This document shows positions 18,840-29,103 of a stretch of DNA of 64,000 nt, one piece after another. Numbering within the stretch: position 1 is the stretch's first letter; each line of letters starts with the position of its first letter. Made by a program: the position numbers and the translations under genes. The notes beneath the pieces are model-generated. The model worked only from the letters and a program-made list of their open reading frames with translations. It was not told the DNA's origin and did not search any database. This DNA is from Cystobacter ferrugineus (GTDB lineage: Bacteria > Myxococcota > Myxococcia > Myxococcales > Myxococcaceae): contig NZ_MPIN01000004.1 of assembly GCF_001887355.1 (NCBI RefSeq), positions 783,733 through 847,732 on the forward strand. The letters run 5' to 3'.

Positions 18840-19974
18840 GCGGCGCATGCTGCCTCACGTGCCGTGGGGCCTCATCTTGAGCGTGCTCGCGCTGATGGGG
18901 CTGGGCATCTTCAACCTGGCCTCGGCTTCGCGCTCGCAGGCCTCGCCGGTGTGGACGAGCCAGGCGGTGTACGCGGGTGTCAGCGTCCTGGCCGCGCTCA
19001 TCGTGTGCCTGGTGGACTACCGCGTCATCAAGAACCTGGCGCTGCCCATCTACGTGCTCAACATCGCGGCGCTGCTCGCGCTGCGGGTCATCGGCCACAA
19101 GGCCAAGGGCGCGGAGAGCTGGTTCGTGCTCGGCCCCATCCGCATCCAGCCCGCCGAGTTCATGAAGATCGGCGTGTTGTTGATGCTCGCCAAGGTCTAC
19201 CACGACGACTTCAAGCCCGGAGACGGCTCCTACGGCCTCAAGCGCCTGGTGAAGCCGGTGCTCGTCGTCATGGTGCCCACCGCGCTGGTGCTGGTGCAGC
19301 CGGACCTGGGCACCGCGCTGATGATCCTCCTGTCCTCGGCGACGGTCATCCTGTTCGGCAAGGTGCGCTGGTACCTGGTGGCGGTGCTGCTGGTGGGCTT
19401 CTTCGCCGGCGCGGGCATCATCTGGAACGACTACGTGCGGGACGTGCCCGAGCCGCGCACCACGATCGTGCGGCACATGCTCAAGGCGCACCAGAGCAAG
19501 CGCATCTCCGGGTGGTTGGATCCGGAGTCGGACCTGCGCGGCAGCGGCTACCACGCGGCCCAGTCGAAGATCGCCGTGGGCTCCGGCGGACTGCACGGCA
19601 AGGGGTGGAAGGAGGGGACCCAGACGGGCCTGTCCTTCCTGCCCGAGCAGCACACGGACTTCATCTTCTCCGTGTGGGCCGAGGAGCACGGCTTCGTCAA
19701 ATGCGTGATGCTGCTGGTGCTCTACGGCTTCCTGTTCATCTTCGGGCTGGGCGTGGGGTTCACCGCGCGCGACCGCTTCGGCGCCTTCGTGGCCGTGGGG
19801 GTCGTGGCGATGATCTTCTGGCAGGTGTTCGAGAACATCGGCATGGTCATCGGCCTGCTGCCGGTGACGGGCATCACCCTGCCGCTGCTCAGCTACGGCG
19901 GCTCCTCGCTGGTGAGCGTCATGCTGTGCATCGGGCTGCTGGTGAACATCAGCATGCGCCGCCACATGTTCTGA
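18823..19974 (+). CDS. rodA: RodA, SEDS peptidoglycan glycosyltransferase
   Basis: 383 residues, about ten membrane segments. SEDS-family enzyme that polymerises lipid II during elongation with PBP2. Visible family blocks are WFVLGPIRIQPAEFMKIGVL, VQPDLGTALMI, the periplasmic loop ending GWKEGTQTGLSFLPEQHTDFIFS, and LPLLSYGGSSL near the C-terminus; the catalytic Asp is expected in the extracellular loop region. The ATG at 18823 has GGGAGG upstream and lies inside the end of mrdA. It ends the operon, with the convergent mgtE stop only 9 bp on. Confidence 0.96.
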   Translation: MQLRIERRMLPHVPWGLILSVLALMGLGIFNLASASRSQASPVWTSQAVYAGVSVLAALIVCLVDYRVIKNLALPIYVLNIAALLALRVIGHKAKGAESWFVLGPIRIQPAEFMKIGVLLMLAKVYHDDFKPGDGSYGLKRLVKPVLVVMVPTALVLVQPDLGTALMILLSSATVILFGKVRWYLVAVLLVGFFAGAGIIWNDYVRDVPEPRTTIVRHMLKAHQSKRISGWLDPESDLRGSGYHAAQSKIAVGSGGLHGKGWKEGTQTGLSFLPEQHTDFIFSVWAEEHGFVKCVMLLVLYGFLFIFGLGVGFTARDRFGAFVAVGVVAMIFWQVFENIGMVIGLLPVTGITLPLLSYGGSSLVSVMLCIGLLVNISMRRHMF

Positions 19975-19983
19975 CGCCCTCGC

Positions 19984-21363
<1,380 letters not shown>

Positions 21364-21456
21364 CTCAAGACTCCACGCGCGGACGAGGTGGCGCATGGTG
21401 TATGAATCCCGGCGCCGGGGGTACGCAAATCTGTCCGGCTTCCCCAGGAGGTGAAG

Positions 21457-22197
21457 ATGGAGCGCAAGGGCTCGAGAAAGAAGGTTCCCGCCGAGGCCGT
21501 GGCCCCCGAGCGACCGGCGGCCGCCCCGCCGTCCCCCGTGGTCCGGCCCGAGCCGCCGCGCGCGGTGGTGCCTCCCCGGTCCGAGCCCCGCGCGCAACCA
21601 CTCGGGCGTCCCGTGTCTCCGTTTCCCGCGCGTCCCGCGTCTCCCTTCCGCTTCTCGTCGACTCCCGTCGCTTCCCGGCCCCCCTCCGCTCCCCTCATCG
21701 GAGTGGGGAGCGAGGAGGAGGTGGAGCACCGGCGCTTTCCCCGCGCGCAGCTCGCCACGAGCTTCGAGTTGTGGATCGACGAGGGGGGCGAGCGGCGTTT
21801 CACGGCCACCCTGCGCTCGGTGAACGTGAGCGTGGGCGGGGCCTTCCTGGAGAGCACCTTCTTCCTGCCCCTGTCCACGGAGCTGCGGGTGCGCTTCTCC
21901 CTGGCGCCCGGGGCCGCGCCCGTGGAGGCCCGGGCCCTCGTGGTGCGCGAGCAGCGGTCGATGGGGGACGAGATGCCCTCCGGCTTCGGCATCCACTTCG
22001 AGGAGTTCTACGGCCAGACGGAGGTGGCGCTGGCGCGGCTCTTCCTGGACCTGCGGCTGCGCGCGTTCGCGGAGGAGTACCTCGCCTCGCCCCGGGCGCG
22101 CGGGCTGTCCGATGGACTGGAGCGGGTGGTGGACGCACTCGCCGCGTGGGAGTTGCTCAAGGCCCACTCGTCCACGGACATGTGGCGGGGCGAGTGA
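21457..22197 (+). CDS. PilZ domain protein with Pro-rich N-terminus
   Basis: 246 residues. The first 80 or so are disordered, rich in Pro, Arg, Ala and Ser. A PilZ domain follows at about 90-190: the RxxxR switch is R92-R96 in RRFPR, and the second motif NVSVGG fits D/NxSxxG, so c-di-GMP binding is expected. GFGIHFEEF closes the barrel. A short helical tail follows (LFLDLRLRAFAEEYLA). Start by AGGAGG at 21446-21451, spacing 5. Proteins of this type act as c-di-GMP receptors in motility or exopolysaccharide control in myxobacteria; its partner is unknown. Confidence 0.9.
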   Translation: MERKGSRKKVPAEAVAPERPAAAPPSPVVRPEPPRAVVPPRSEPRAQPLGRPVSPFPARPASPFRFSSTPVASRPPSAPLIGVGSEEEVEHRRFPRAQLATSFELWIDEGGERRFTATLRSVNVSVGGAFLESTFFLPLSTELRVRFSLAPGAAPVEARALVVREQRSMGDEMPSGFGIHFEEFYGQTEVALARLFLDLRLRAFAEEYLASPRARGLSDGLERVVDALAAWELLKAHSSTDMWRGE

Positions 22198-22202
22198 GCC
22201 GC

Positions 22203-22235
22203 CCGCGCGGAGCCCCACCGGGATGCTCCGCGCGG
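22203..22235. terminator. Hairpin terminator between convergent PilZ gene and trxA
   Basis: Perfect 11-bp GC stem (22203-22213 with 22225-22235), 11-nt loop, starting just after the PilZ-gene stop and ending 13 bp before the trxA stop. GC-rich without a T-run; position suits bidirectional termination. Confidence 0.65.
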
Positions 22236-22248
22236 AGGACGGCGGGGA

Positions 22249-22578
<330 letters not shown>

Positions 22579-22773
22579 GGTGTCTCCTCTCGAGCGTGGG
22601 CCGCTTCGGCTGGCGCGTCCTCTAATACGCGCCCAACAGGCCTGCAAGCAGGGGACCTTCGCGGCTCCGTGCCAGCTTGGATGCGGACGGGACGCGAACG
22701 TCGCAACCCGTCCGCCCTCTATATGGTAGTTGGCGCTTCGGCCCGGGACCGGGCGGTGTAGAATGGGGCCTTC

Positions 22774-23145
22774 ATGAAGCTCTTCCTTCCCCAGACCCAG
22801 CTCGAGGAGTGGGCGCTGGAAGACAAAGCGGACGTCAAGGACGGGGTCCTGGTGGTGACGGGTGAGACGGGCGTGTACCCGGTGGTTCCCGCCGTCCACA
22901 TCGTCCAGTTGGTCACGGGCGAGGACACCAACCGCCTGGTGGCCAAGGTGAAGACGGAGCAGCAGCTCGAATCCCTGGGGGCCGAGCAGATGGCCGACTC
23001 CGTGTTGCTCGGAGAGACGGCATACGAGGTGGTTCCCGGTTATGTAGCCGAGGTGTCGTCGCCCTCGGATGCTTCCTCGGAGGACGGCAAGGCAGGCTCG
23101 GAGACGGACCTGCTCGCCGCGTTTCTTTTGAACAAAATGGGCTGA
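22774..23145 (+). CDS. Conserved hypothetical protein before the haem genes
   Basis: 123 residues, not recognised. Acidic, soluble, no signal peptide or cysteine. The first 85 residues look like a compact beta-rich domain (MKLFLPQTQLEEW, DGVLVVTG, VYPVVPAVHIVQLVTGED), the last 35 a flexible acidic tail. It lies 31 bp upstream of the ccsA/hemX-like gene in the same direction, so joint transcription with hem genes is likely. The divergent gap to trxA (195 bp) contains a CTATATGG element near 22719 that could be part of its promoter. Confidence 0.7.
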   Translation: MKLFLPQTQLEEWALEDKADVKDGVLVVTGETGVYPVVPAVHIVQLVTGEDTNRLVAKVKTEQQLESLGAEQMADSVLLGETAYEVVPGYVAEVSSPSDASSEDGKAGSETDLLAAFLLNKMG

Positions 23146-23176
23146 CGCACTCAGTCCAGTGGGTTTGTCAGCCGCC

Positions 23177-23986
23177 ATGAACCACGCGCTCGTCTCCCTC
23201 GCCTGCCACGCCTATGTCGTCGCGGCGCTCGTCTATCTGGTGTACCTCGTCCGGCAATGGGACGCGCTGGCCACCGCGGGCCGCGTGCTCGTGGGCACCG
23301 GACTGGTGCTGCACGGCGTGGCCCTCTTCGGGCTCTTCGGCGCCCAGGGCGGCCGCCCGGTGGGAGTGGCCCAGGGCTTCTCCACCTTCGCCTTCCTGCT
23401 GCTGACCATCTTCCTGGTGGTGGATGTGCGCTACCGGCGGCCGGTGATGGGCGCCTTCATCACCCCCCTGGCGGTGGCGGTGCTGCTGCCGGGACTGTTG
23501 CTGGATGGGGGCACGCCCCTGCCGGCGCACGTGCAGCGGCCCCTGTTGCCCGTGCACATCACCATCGCCCTGTTGGGCGTGGCCGCCTCGGCGGTGGCCG
23601 CGGGCGTGGCGGGCATGTACCTGCTCATGGAGCGGCAGGTGAAGGGCAAGCGCTTCGGCCTGCTCTTCGCGCGCCTGCCCTCGCTCGAGTTCCTCGACAC
23701 GCTCAACCGCCAGCTCGTGGTGGTGGGCTTCATCGCCCTGTCGGTGACGCTGGTGACCGGGGCCTTCTTCTCCAGCGCGGCGCCGGGCTTCGTCTGGTCC
23801 TGGCAGTCCAAGCAGATCGCCACCCTGGTGGCCTGGGTCGTCTTCGCCGCGCTCGTCAGCGCGCGCTCCTTCGGGGGCTGGCGGGGCCGGCGTGTCGCGC
23901 TGCTCACCATGACGGGGTTTGGCTTGTTGCTGCTGTGTTTCCTGTCGTCGTACGACTTCACGCACGTGGGTGGAGGGTGGCGCTAG
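23177..23986 (+). CDS. CcsA/HemX-type cytochrome c assembly membrane protein
   Basis: 269 residues, about eight membrane segments. It has the layout of the CcsA/CcmC/HemX family, haem-handling proteins, with LPVHITIALLGVAASA and the Trp-rich WSWQSKQIATLVAW that corresponds to the WxWDPKE region of CcsA. The Asp and Glu of that motif are replaced by Gln, as in HemX-like members that regulate glutamyl-tRNA reductase levels in firmicutes. It sits 2 bp before hemA, which favours a HemX-like role. The start at 23177 removes six residues from the longest frame. Confidence 0.85.
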   Translation: MNHALVSLACHAYVVAALVYLVYLVRQWDALATAGRVLVGTGLVLHGVALFGLFGAQGGRPVGVAQGFSTFAFLLLTIFLVVDVRYRRPVMGAFITPLAVAVLLPGLLLDGGTPLPAHVQRPLLPVHITIALLGVAASAVAAGVAGMYLLMERQVKGKRFGLLFARLPSLEFLDTLNRQLVVVGFIALSVTLVTGAFFSSAAPGFVWSWQSKQIATLVAWVVFAALVSARSFGGWRGRRVALLTMTGFGLLLLCFLSSYDFTHVGGGWR

Positions 23987-23988
23987 CC

Positions 23989-25299
23989 ATGGAGTTCCTG
24001 TGCATGGGTTTGTCGCACCGGACGGCGCCGCTGTCCGTGCGGGAGCGGCTCGCACTGCCCGAGTCCCAGCAGGTGGAGTTGTTGCGGCGCCTGGCCCAGG
24101 CGCCCCACGAGGCGATGCTCGTGTCCACGTGCAACCGGGTGGAGCTGTACATGGCCTCGCCGGATCTGTCCCTGGCCCGGGAGGTCGCGCTGCGTGAGTT
24201 GCTGGCGCTCGGCGGCTCCGAGGGGCTGGAGCACCTGTACGAGCACCGGGGCGAGGACGCGCTGGTGCACCTCTTCCGGGTGTCGGCCAGCCTGGACTCC
24301 ATGGTGCTCGGCGAGGCGCAGATCCTCGGTCAGGTGAAGGACGCGTTCGAGCGGGGGCAGGGCTCGGGAGCGGTGCGCGGCGAGCTGACGCGGGTGTGCG
24401 CCGCGGCGTTCGGCTGTGCCAAGCGCGTGCGCACCGAGACGGCCATCGGCCGCTCGGCCACCTCCATGGCCAGTGCCGCCGTGGCGCTCGCGAGCAAGGT
24501 GTTCGACGGGCTGCGCGACAAGACGGTGCTGCTGGTGGGCGCCGGGGAGATGTCGGAGCTGGCCGCGCGCCACCTCAAGCAGGCCGGGGCCACGCGGATG
24601 CTGGTGACCAACCGCACCTTCTCGCGCGCCGAGGCGCTCGCGGCGGAGGTGGGGGCCACCGCGCGGCCCTTCGAGGAACTGCTCTCGCTGCTCACCTCGG
24701 CGGACGTGGTGGTGTGCAGCACCGCCTCGCCCGTTCCCCTCTTCACCCAGGAGAACGTGGCCTCGGTGGGCAAGGCACGCCGCTTCCGCCCGCTCTTCAT
24801 GGTGGACCTGGCCGTGCCGCGTGACATCGCCCCCGAGGTGGGCTCGCTGGACTGGGTGCACGCCTACGACCTGGACGACATCCAGAAGTTCGTGGCGGAC
24901 AACGCCGCCGCCCGCGCCGAGGAGGCGCAGAAGGCGGGAGTGCTCGTGGCCCAGGAGGTGGCCCGCTTCGTGCGCGAGCGCGCCGTGCGCCACGGCGTGC
25001 CGGTGCTCGCCCAGTTGCGCCAGCGGGGCGAGGCCATCGCCCGCGCCGAGGTGGAGCGCACGCTCGCCGCGCTCGGTGACAGCCTCAACGACAAGCAGCG
25101 CAAGAGCGTGGAGGCCATGGCGCGCGCCATCGTCAACAAGCTCCTGCACGAGCCCACCGCGCGGCTGCGCGCCGTGGGGCCCGAGCACGAGGGCAACCGG
25201 CTGGCGGGCGCCGCCGCCGAGCTCTTCGGGCTCGAGGGCTCGCCCAACGCGCCGGACGCCTCCGTTCCCAACGTGGTGGCCACGGGAGGCAAGGGATGA
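23989..25299 (+). CDS. hemA: Glutamyl-tRNA reductase
   Basis: 436 residues. First committed step of C5-pathway tetrapyrrole synthesis: reduces glutamyl-tRNA(Glu) with NADPH to glutamate semialdehyde. The catalytic Cys is C48 in [24 protein letters not shown] is the conserved substrate-binding block. The NADPH fold starts at [17 protein letters not shown] (about 178). A long C-terminal dimerisation helix bundle follows (about 310-410). The start ATG lies 2 bp after the previous stop; the frame is open upstream but antisense-like. The last 4 nt overlap hemC. Its substrate tRNA-Glu is encoded twice at 56 kb in this window. Confidence 0.97.
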   Translation: MEFLCMGLSHRTAPLSVRERLALPESQQVELLRRLAQAPHEAMLVSTCNRVELYMASPDLSLAREVALRELLALGGSEGLEHLYEHRGEDALVHLFRVSASLDSMVLGEAQILGQVKDAFERGQGSGAVRGELTRVCAAAFGCAKRVRTETAIGRSATSMASAAVALASKVFDGLRDKTVLLVGAGEMSELAARHLKQAGATRMLVTNRTFSRAEALAAEVGATARPFEELLSLLTSADVVVCSTASPVPLFTQENVASVGKARRFRPLFMVDLAVPRDIAPEVGSLDWVHAYDLDDIQKFVADNAAARAEEAQKAGVLVAQEVARFVRERAVRHGVPVLAQLRQRGEAIARAEVERTLAALGDSLNDKQRKSVEAMARAIVNKLLHEPTARLRAVGPEHEGNRLAGAAAELFGLEGSPNAPDASVPNVVATGGKG

Positions 25300-26237
25300 A
25301 GTCCATCCGCATCGCCACCCGGCAGAGTCCGCTGGCGCTCTGGCAGGCCCGTCACGTGGGCGCGCTGCTCACCCGGCTCCATCCCGAGCTGCAGGTCTCC
25401 TTCGTGGAGATGACCACCGCGGGCGACCGCTTCCTCGCCGCGCCCCTGTCCACCGTGGGGGGCAAGGGGCTGTTCGTGAAGGAGATCGAGCAGTGCCTGC
25501 TCGATGGCCGCGCGGACCTGGCCGTGCACAGCCTCAAGGACATGACGTCCGTGCTGCCTCCGGGCCTGCTGCTCGCGGCGCTCCCCACGCGCGAGGATCC
25601 GCGCGACGCGCTCTGTGGCCCTCCCGGCTTGACGTTGGACGGGCTGCCCAAGGGCGCACGCGTGGGCACGTCCTCGTTGCGGCGCAGCTGCATCCTGCGC
25701 GCGCGGCGGCCGGATCTGGAGATCGTCAGCCTGCGCGGCAACGTGCAGACGCGGCTGGCGCGCATGCGCGAGCTGCAACTGCATGGCGCGGTGCTCGCCT
25801 TCGCGGGCCTCAAGCGCCTGGGCCTGGACTCGGAGATCGCCGAGGTGCTGCCCACCAGCGTGAGCCTGCCAGCGGTGGGGCAGGGCGTGCTCGCCATCCA
25901 GTGCCGTACGGAAGACGCCGTGGTGCGCGGCCTGCTCGCGCCTCTCGAGGATGCCACCACGCGCGTGGCGGTGACCGCCGAGCGCGCCCTCATGGCCCGC
26001 CTGGAAGGGGGCTGCACCGTCCCACTCGCGGGACATGCCACGGTGCAGGGGCAGACCGTCCACTTGCGTGGACTGGTGGGACGGCCCGATGGCACGAAGG
26101 TGGTGGCGGGCGAGCGCAGTGGTCCGGTGGAGGCGGCGCTCGCGGTGGGTGACGCGCTCGCGGAGGAACTGTTGTCGCGTGGCGCGGCGGACATCCTGCG
26201 TGATTTTGGTCGCGTCGCTTCCGCGCGGGAGTCCTAG
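25296..26237 (+). CDS. hemC: Porphobilinogen deaminase (hydroxymethylbilane synthase)
   Basis: 313 residues. Polymerises four porphobilinogens to hydroxymethylbilane. The N-terminus [39 protein letters not shown] and [15 protein letters not shown] are family blocks. The dipyrromethane cofactor Cys is C240 in [14 protein letters not shown] overlap with hemA indicates translational coupling. Normal length; no anomaly. Confidence 0.97.
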   Translation: MKSIRIATRQSPLALWQARHVGALLTRLHPELQVSFVEMTTAGDRFLAAPLSTVGGKGLFVKEIEQCLLDGRADLAVHSLKDMTSVLPPGLLLAALPTREDPRDALCGPPGLTLDGLPKGARVGTSSLRRSCILRARRPDLEIVSLRGNVQTRLARMRELQLHGAVLAFAGLKRLGLDSEIAEVLPTSVSLPAVGQGVLAIQCRTEDAVVRGLLAPLEDATTRVAVTAERALMARLEGGCTVPLAGHATVQGQTVHLRGLVGRPDGTKVVAGERSGPVEAALAVGDALAEELLSRGAADILRDFGRVASARES

Positions 26238-26248
26238 AGTCACGCCCC

Positions 26249-27010
26249 GTGGACAGGCGACTCGAAGGTATCCGTGTTCTGGTGACGCGCCCCCGTGATC
26301 GCTCGGAGGAGCTGTGCTTCCTCCTCGAGGACGAGGGCGCGCAAGTGCTGCATGTGCCGCTGCTGGAGCTGGTGCCTCCGGAGGACTCCCGCCCGCTGAT
26401 GGCGGCCGCGGAGTCCATCCAGCGCTACAAGTGGGTGGTGTTCGCCAGCGCCTCGGCGGTGGACGCGTTGATGGAGGCGCTGCGCGAGGCGGGCACGACG
26501 CAGCTGCTGTCGCCCGTGCGCTTCGCCGCGGTGGGGCCGCGCACCGCGCGCGCCGTGGAGGGCTACGGGCTGAAGGTGGCCGCCGAGTCTCCCAACGGCA
26601 CGGGCGAGGCGCTCGCCGAGGTGCTGCGCCCCGCGCTGCAACCCGAGGACGAAGTGCTGCTGCCCGCGGCGGAGGAGGGGCGGCGCGAGCTGGAGGACGC
26701 CTTGCGCGAGCACGGCGCGCGGGTGACGCGGGTGACGGCCTACCGCGCCCGGCCCACGGCGCTGCCCGACGAGACGTGGGCGCTGCTGGAGTCCTCGCCG
26801 CCCGACGTGGCCCTCTTCGCCTCGCCCCGGACGGCGGAGGCCTTCCTGGAGGACGCGGGCCGCGAGCGGCTCGGCGCGGCCCGGCTGGTGGCGATTGGCC
26901 CCACCACCGCGGCGGCGTTGTCCCAACTGGGCCTCGCGGTGGCCGCCGTGGCCGAGCGCCCCACCCCCGAGGCGCTGGTGGAGGCGACCGTCCGGGCGGT
27001 TCGCGGATAG
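26249..27010 (+). CDS. hemD: Uroporphyrinogen-III synthase
   Basis: 253 residues, two-lobed HemD fold with low sequence conservation as usual. It closes and inverts hydroxymethylbilane to uroporphyrinogen III. Support: RVLVTRPRDRSEELCFLLEDE at the N-terminus, a middle FASASAVDALMEAL, a second-lobe VTRVTAYRARP, LFASPRTAEAFLE and a C-terminal LVAIGPTTAAALSQLGL. The start is GTG at 26249, 11 bp after hemC, without a strong ribosome-binding site. Position after hemA-hemC confirms the call. hemB, hemE and hemL are not in the window. Confidence 0.93.
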   Translation: MDRRLEGIRVLVTRPRDRSEELCFLLEDEGAQVLHVPLLELVPPEDSRPLMAAAESIQRYKWVVFASASAVDALMEALREAGTTQLLSPVRFAAVGPRTARAVEGYGLKVAAESPNGTGEALAEVLRPALQPEDEVLLPAAEEGRRELEDALREHGARVTRVTAYRARPTALPDETWALLESSPPDVALFASPRTAEAFLEDAGRERLGAARLVAIGPTTAAALSQLGLAVAAVAERPTPEALVEATVRAVRG

Positions 27011-27017
27011 ACTGCTC

Positions 27018-27036
27018 TTCCGGGATGTACCCGGAA
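27018..27036 (+). terminator. Short hairpin after hemD
   Basis: TTCCGGG and CCCGGAA flank a 5-nt loop, seven bases after the hemD stop. No T-run; it may attenuate or only mark the boundary between hemD and the ATPase gene 110 bp on. Confidence 0.35.
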
Positions 27037-27146
27037 CAGGAGCAAGTGGCTGGAAGCCCGGGTCCCGGGTGTGGTTGCCTGGGAGCCGCCGTGAACGCGC
27101 TGGGATTGCCTGGCGCGCTGGCCGTGTTGCTCGTGGCCGCAAGGAG

Positions 27147-29003
27147 ATGCCTTTGCCCGCGCCCGTGACCCCCTCCGCTCCCCCTCCTTCTTCCCGGAGC
27201 AGAACCGACTTCTCGCTCACCTTCGTGCTCGACGCGCTCGTCTCCCAGCGGGTGCTCACCGCGGAGCAGGCGCAGAACATCCTCGCGCGCGAGCAGGCCG
27301 CCCGGGCCCGGGTCCTCAAGAACCAGGGCGTCACGGGCAAGGACACGACGCGCTACGACGTGTCTCCCGTGGAGATCGTGGCCGCCTTCCAGGTGCCACT
27401 GGCGGATGGCCGCGGCGTGCTCGACGAGGATCGTGTCATGGAGATGACCGCGCGCGCCGCCGGCATCCCCTACAAGAAGGTGGATCCACTCAAGCTGGAC
27501 ATGGCGCTGGCCACTCGCACCGTCTCCCGGCCCTTCGCGCAGAAGAACGTGCTGCTGCCGCTGGAGCGCGGCCAGGACGGCCGGCTGGTGGTGGCGGTGG
27601 CCAACCCCTTCGATCAGGAGCTCTTCGAGAGCATCCACGTGCTCACCGGCATGCCCATCGATCCGGTGCTCGCCTCGAAGAGCGACATCCTCCGGGCCAT
27701 CGCGGACATCTACGGCTTCAAGCGCACGCTGGCCAAGGCCGCGGATGACTTCAGCGCCAATCCGGGCAACTCGCCGCAGGTGAGCAACTTCGAGCAGCTC
27801 GTCACGCTCAGTGGCCGCCAGGAGCTGGACGCCGCGGACCAGCCCGTGGTGCAGGCGGTGGACTACCTCTTGCGCTACGCCTTCGACAACCGCGCCTCGG
27901 ACATCCACATCGAGCCCAAGCGCACCACCTCGCTCGTGCGCCTGCGCATCGACGGTGTGCTGCACCCCGTCTACACCCTGCCCGCGGGCGTGCACCCGCC
28001 CATCGTGTCGCGCGTGAAGATGCTCTCGCGCATGGACATCTCCGAGAAGCGCAAGCCCCAGGACGGCCGCATCAAGACGGAGAAGGACGGGCGCGAGGTG
28101 GAGTTGCGCGTGTCCTGCCTGCCCACCGCCTTCGGCGAGAAGGTCGTCATCCGCGTGTTCGACCCGGAGACGCTGGTGCAGGACATCGCCCAGCTCGGCT
28201 TCGATCAACAGGAGAAGACCGTCTTCCAGTCGTGGATCGAACAGCCCCACGGCATCATCCTCGTCACCGGCCCCACCGGCAGCGGCAAGACGACCACGCT
28301 CTACTCGGCGCTCAAGGCCGTGGCGGGGCCGGACGTGAACGTCACCACCATCGAGGATCCCATCGAAATGGTGTGGGACGGCTTCAACCAGGTGCAGGTC
28401 CAGCCCAAGGTGGGGCTCGACTTCGCCAACGCCCTGCGCAGCATCCTGCGCCAGGACCCGGACGTCATCATGGTGGGTGAGATCCGCGACCAGGAGACGG
28501 CGGAGAACGCCGTCCAGGCCGCGCTCACGGGCCACCTGGTGCTCTCCACGCTGCACACCAATGACGCCCTCGGCTCGGTGTCGCGGCTCAAGGATCTGGG
28601 CGTGCCGCCCTTCCTGCTCGCGCAGAGTCTCATCGGCATGATGGCCCAGCGCCTGCTGCGGCGCGTGTGCCCGCACTGCGCCCAGCAGACGTCGCTCTCC
28701 CAGGACGAGCTGGCCATGCTGGGCACCCCCATCCCCCTGCTGCCCAACGGGGTGCGCATCGTCAAGGGCGTGGGGTGCGTGCGCTGCCGGGGCACCGGCT
28801 ACTGGGGCCGCACGGGCGCCTTCGAGATCGTCAACATGAACAACGAGCTGCGCGAGTTCATCTCGCGCGGCGCCAACCCCACGCAGATCCTGGACGCCGC
28901 GCGCCGGGCGGGCACACGCACCCTGCGAGAGGCCGCCGTGCGAAAGCTCGCCATGGGTCTTACTTCCTTCGACGAGGTGGTGCGCATGACGTCCCTGAGT
29001 TGA
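27147..29003 (+). CDS. GspE/PilB-type secretion or pilus ATPase
   Basis: 618 residues. Hexameric ATPase of the type II secretion/type IV pilus superfamily. An N-terminal domain (about 20-150; VLDALVSQRVLTAEQAQNIL, AAGIPYKKVDPLKLD) resembles T2SSE_N. N2 domain, then Walker A GPTGSGKTTTL (about 375-385), Asp box and Walker B VGEIRDQETAENAVQ, His box STLHTNDA. A tetracysteine zinc site is formed by CPHC and CVRC before GTGYWGRTGAFEI. The start is uncertain: ATG at 27147 abuts AAGGAG, while TTG at 27153 has ideal 6-nt spacing. No pilin, gspF or gspD neighbours are present, so it is an orphan and its machine cannot be named. Confidence 0.9.
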   Translation: MPLPAPVTPSAPPPSSRSRTDFSLTFVLDALVSQRVLTAEQAQNILAREQAARARVLKNQGVTGKDTTRYDVSPVEIVAAFQVPLADGRGVLDEDRVMEMTARAAGIPYKKVDPLKLDMALATRTVSRPFAQKNVLLPLERGQDGRLVVAVANPFDQELFESIHVLTGMPIDPVLASKSDILRAIADIYGFKRTLAKAADDFSANPGNSPQVSNFEQLVTLSGRQELDAADQPVVQAVDYLLRYAFDNRASDIHIEPKRTTSLVRLRIDGVLHPVYTLPAGVHPPIVSRVKMLSRMDISEKRKPQDGRIKTEKDGREVELRVSCLPTAFGEKVVIRVFDPETLVQDIAQLGFDQQEKTVFQSWIEQPHGIILVTGPTGSGKTTTLYSALKAVAGPDVNVTTIEDPIEMVWDGFNQVQVQPKVGLDFANALRSILRQDPDVIMVGEIRDQETAENAVQAALTGHLVLSTLHTNDALGSVSRLKDLGVPPFLLAQSLIGMMAQRLLRRVCPHCAQQTSLSQDELAMLGTPIPLLPNGVRIVKGVGCVRCRGTGYWGRTGAFEIVNMNNELREFISRGANPTQILDAARRAGTRTLREAAVRKLAMGLTSFDEVVRMTSLS

Positions 29004-29103
29004 GCCGGGGCCGCTGGGAAAAATCCTGGCGGCGGCCTCCCGGTTTCACCTGGGGTGCGCGAAGATGGGAACTCGAAGAGTGCACGCAGTGAGGAGACAC
29101 GGG

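Noticed and set aside
21364-21456. Magnesium riboswitch before mgtE
   Set aside because: The gap is only 93 bp to the divergent gene and shows no multi-helix leader of the ykoK type.
24864-28676. Long minus-strand frame across hemA to the ATPase gene
   Set aside because: The opposite strand holds four well-recognised genes with normal starts and overlaps; the antisense product has no motif.
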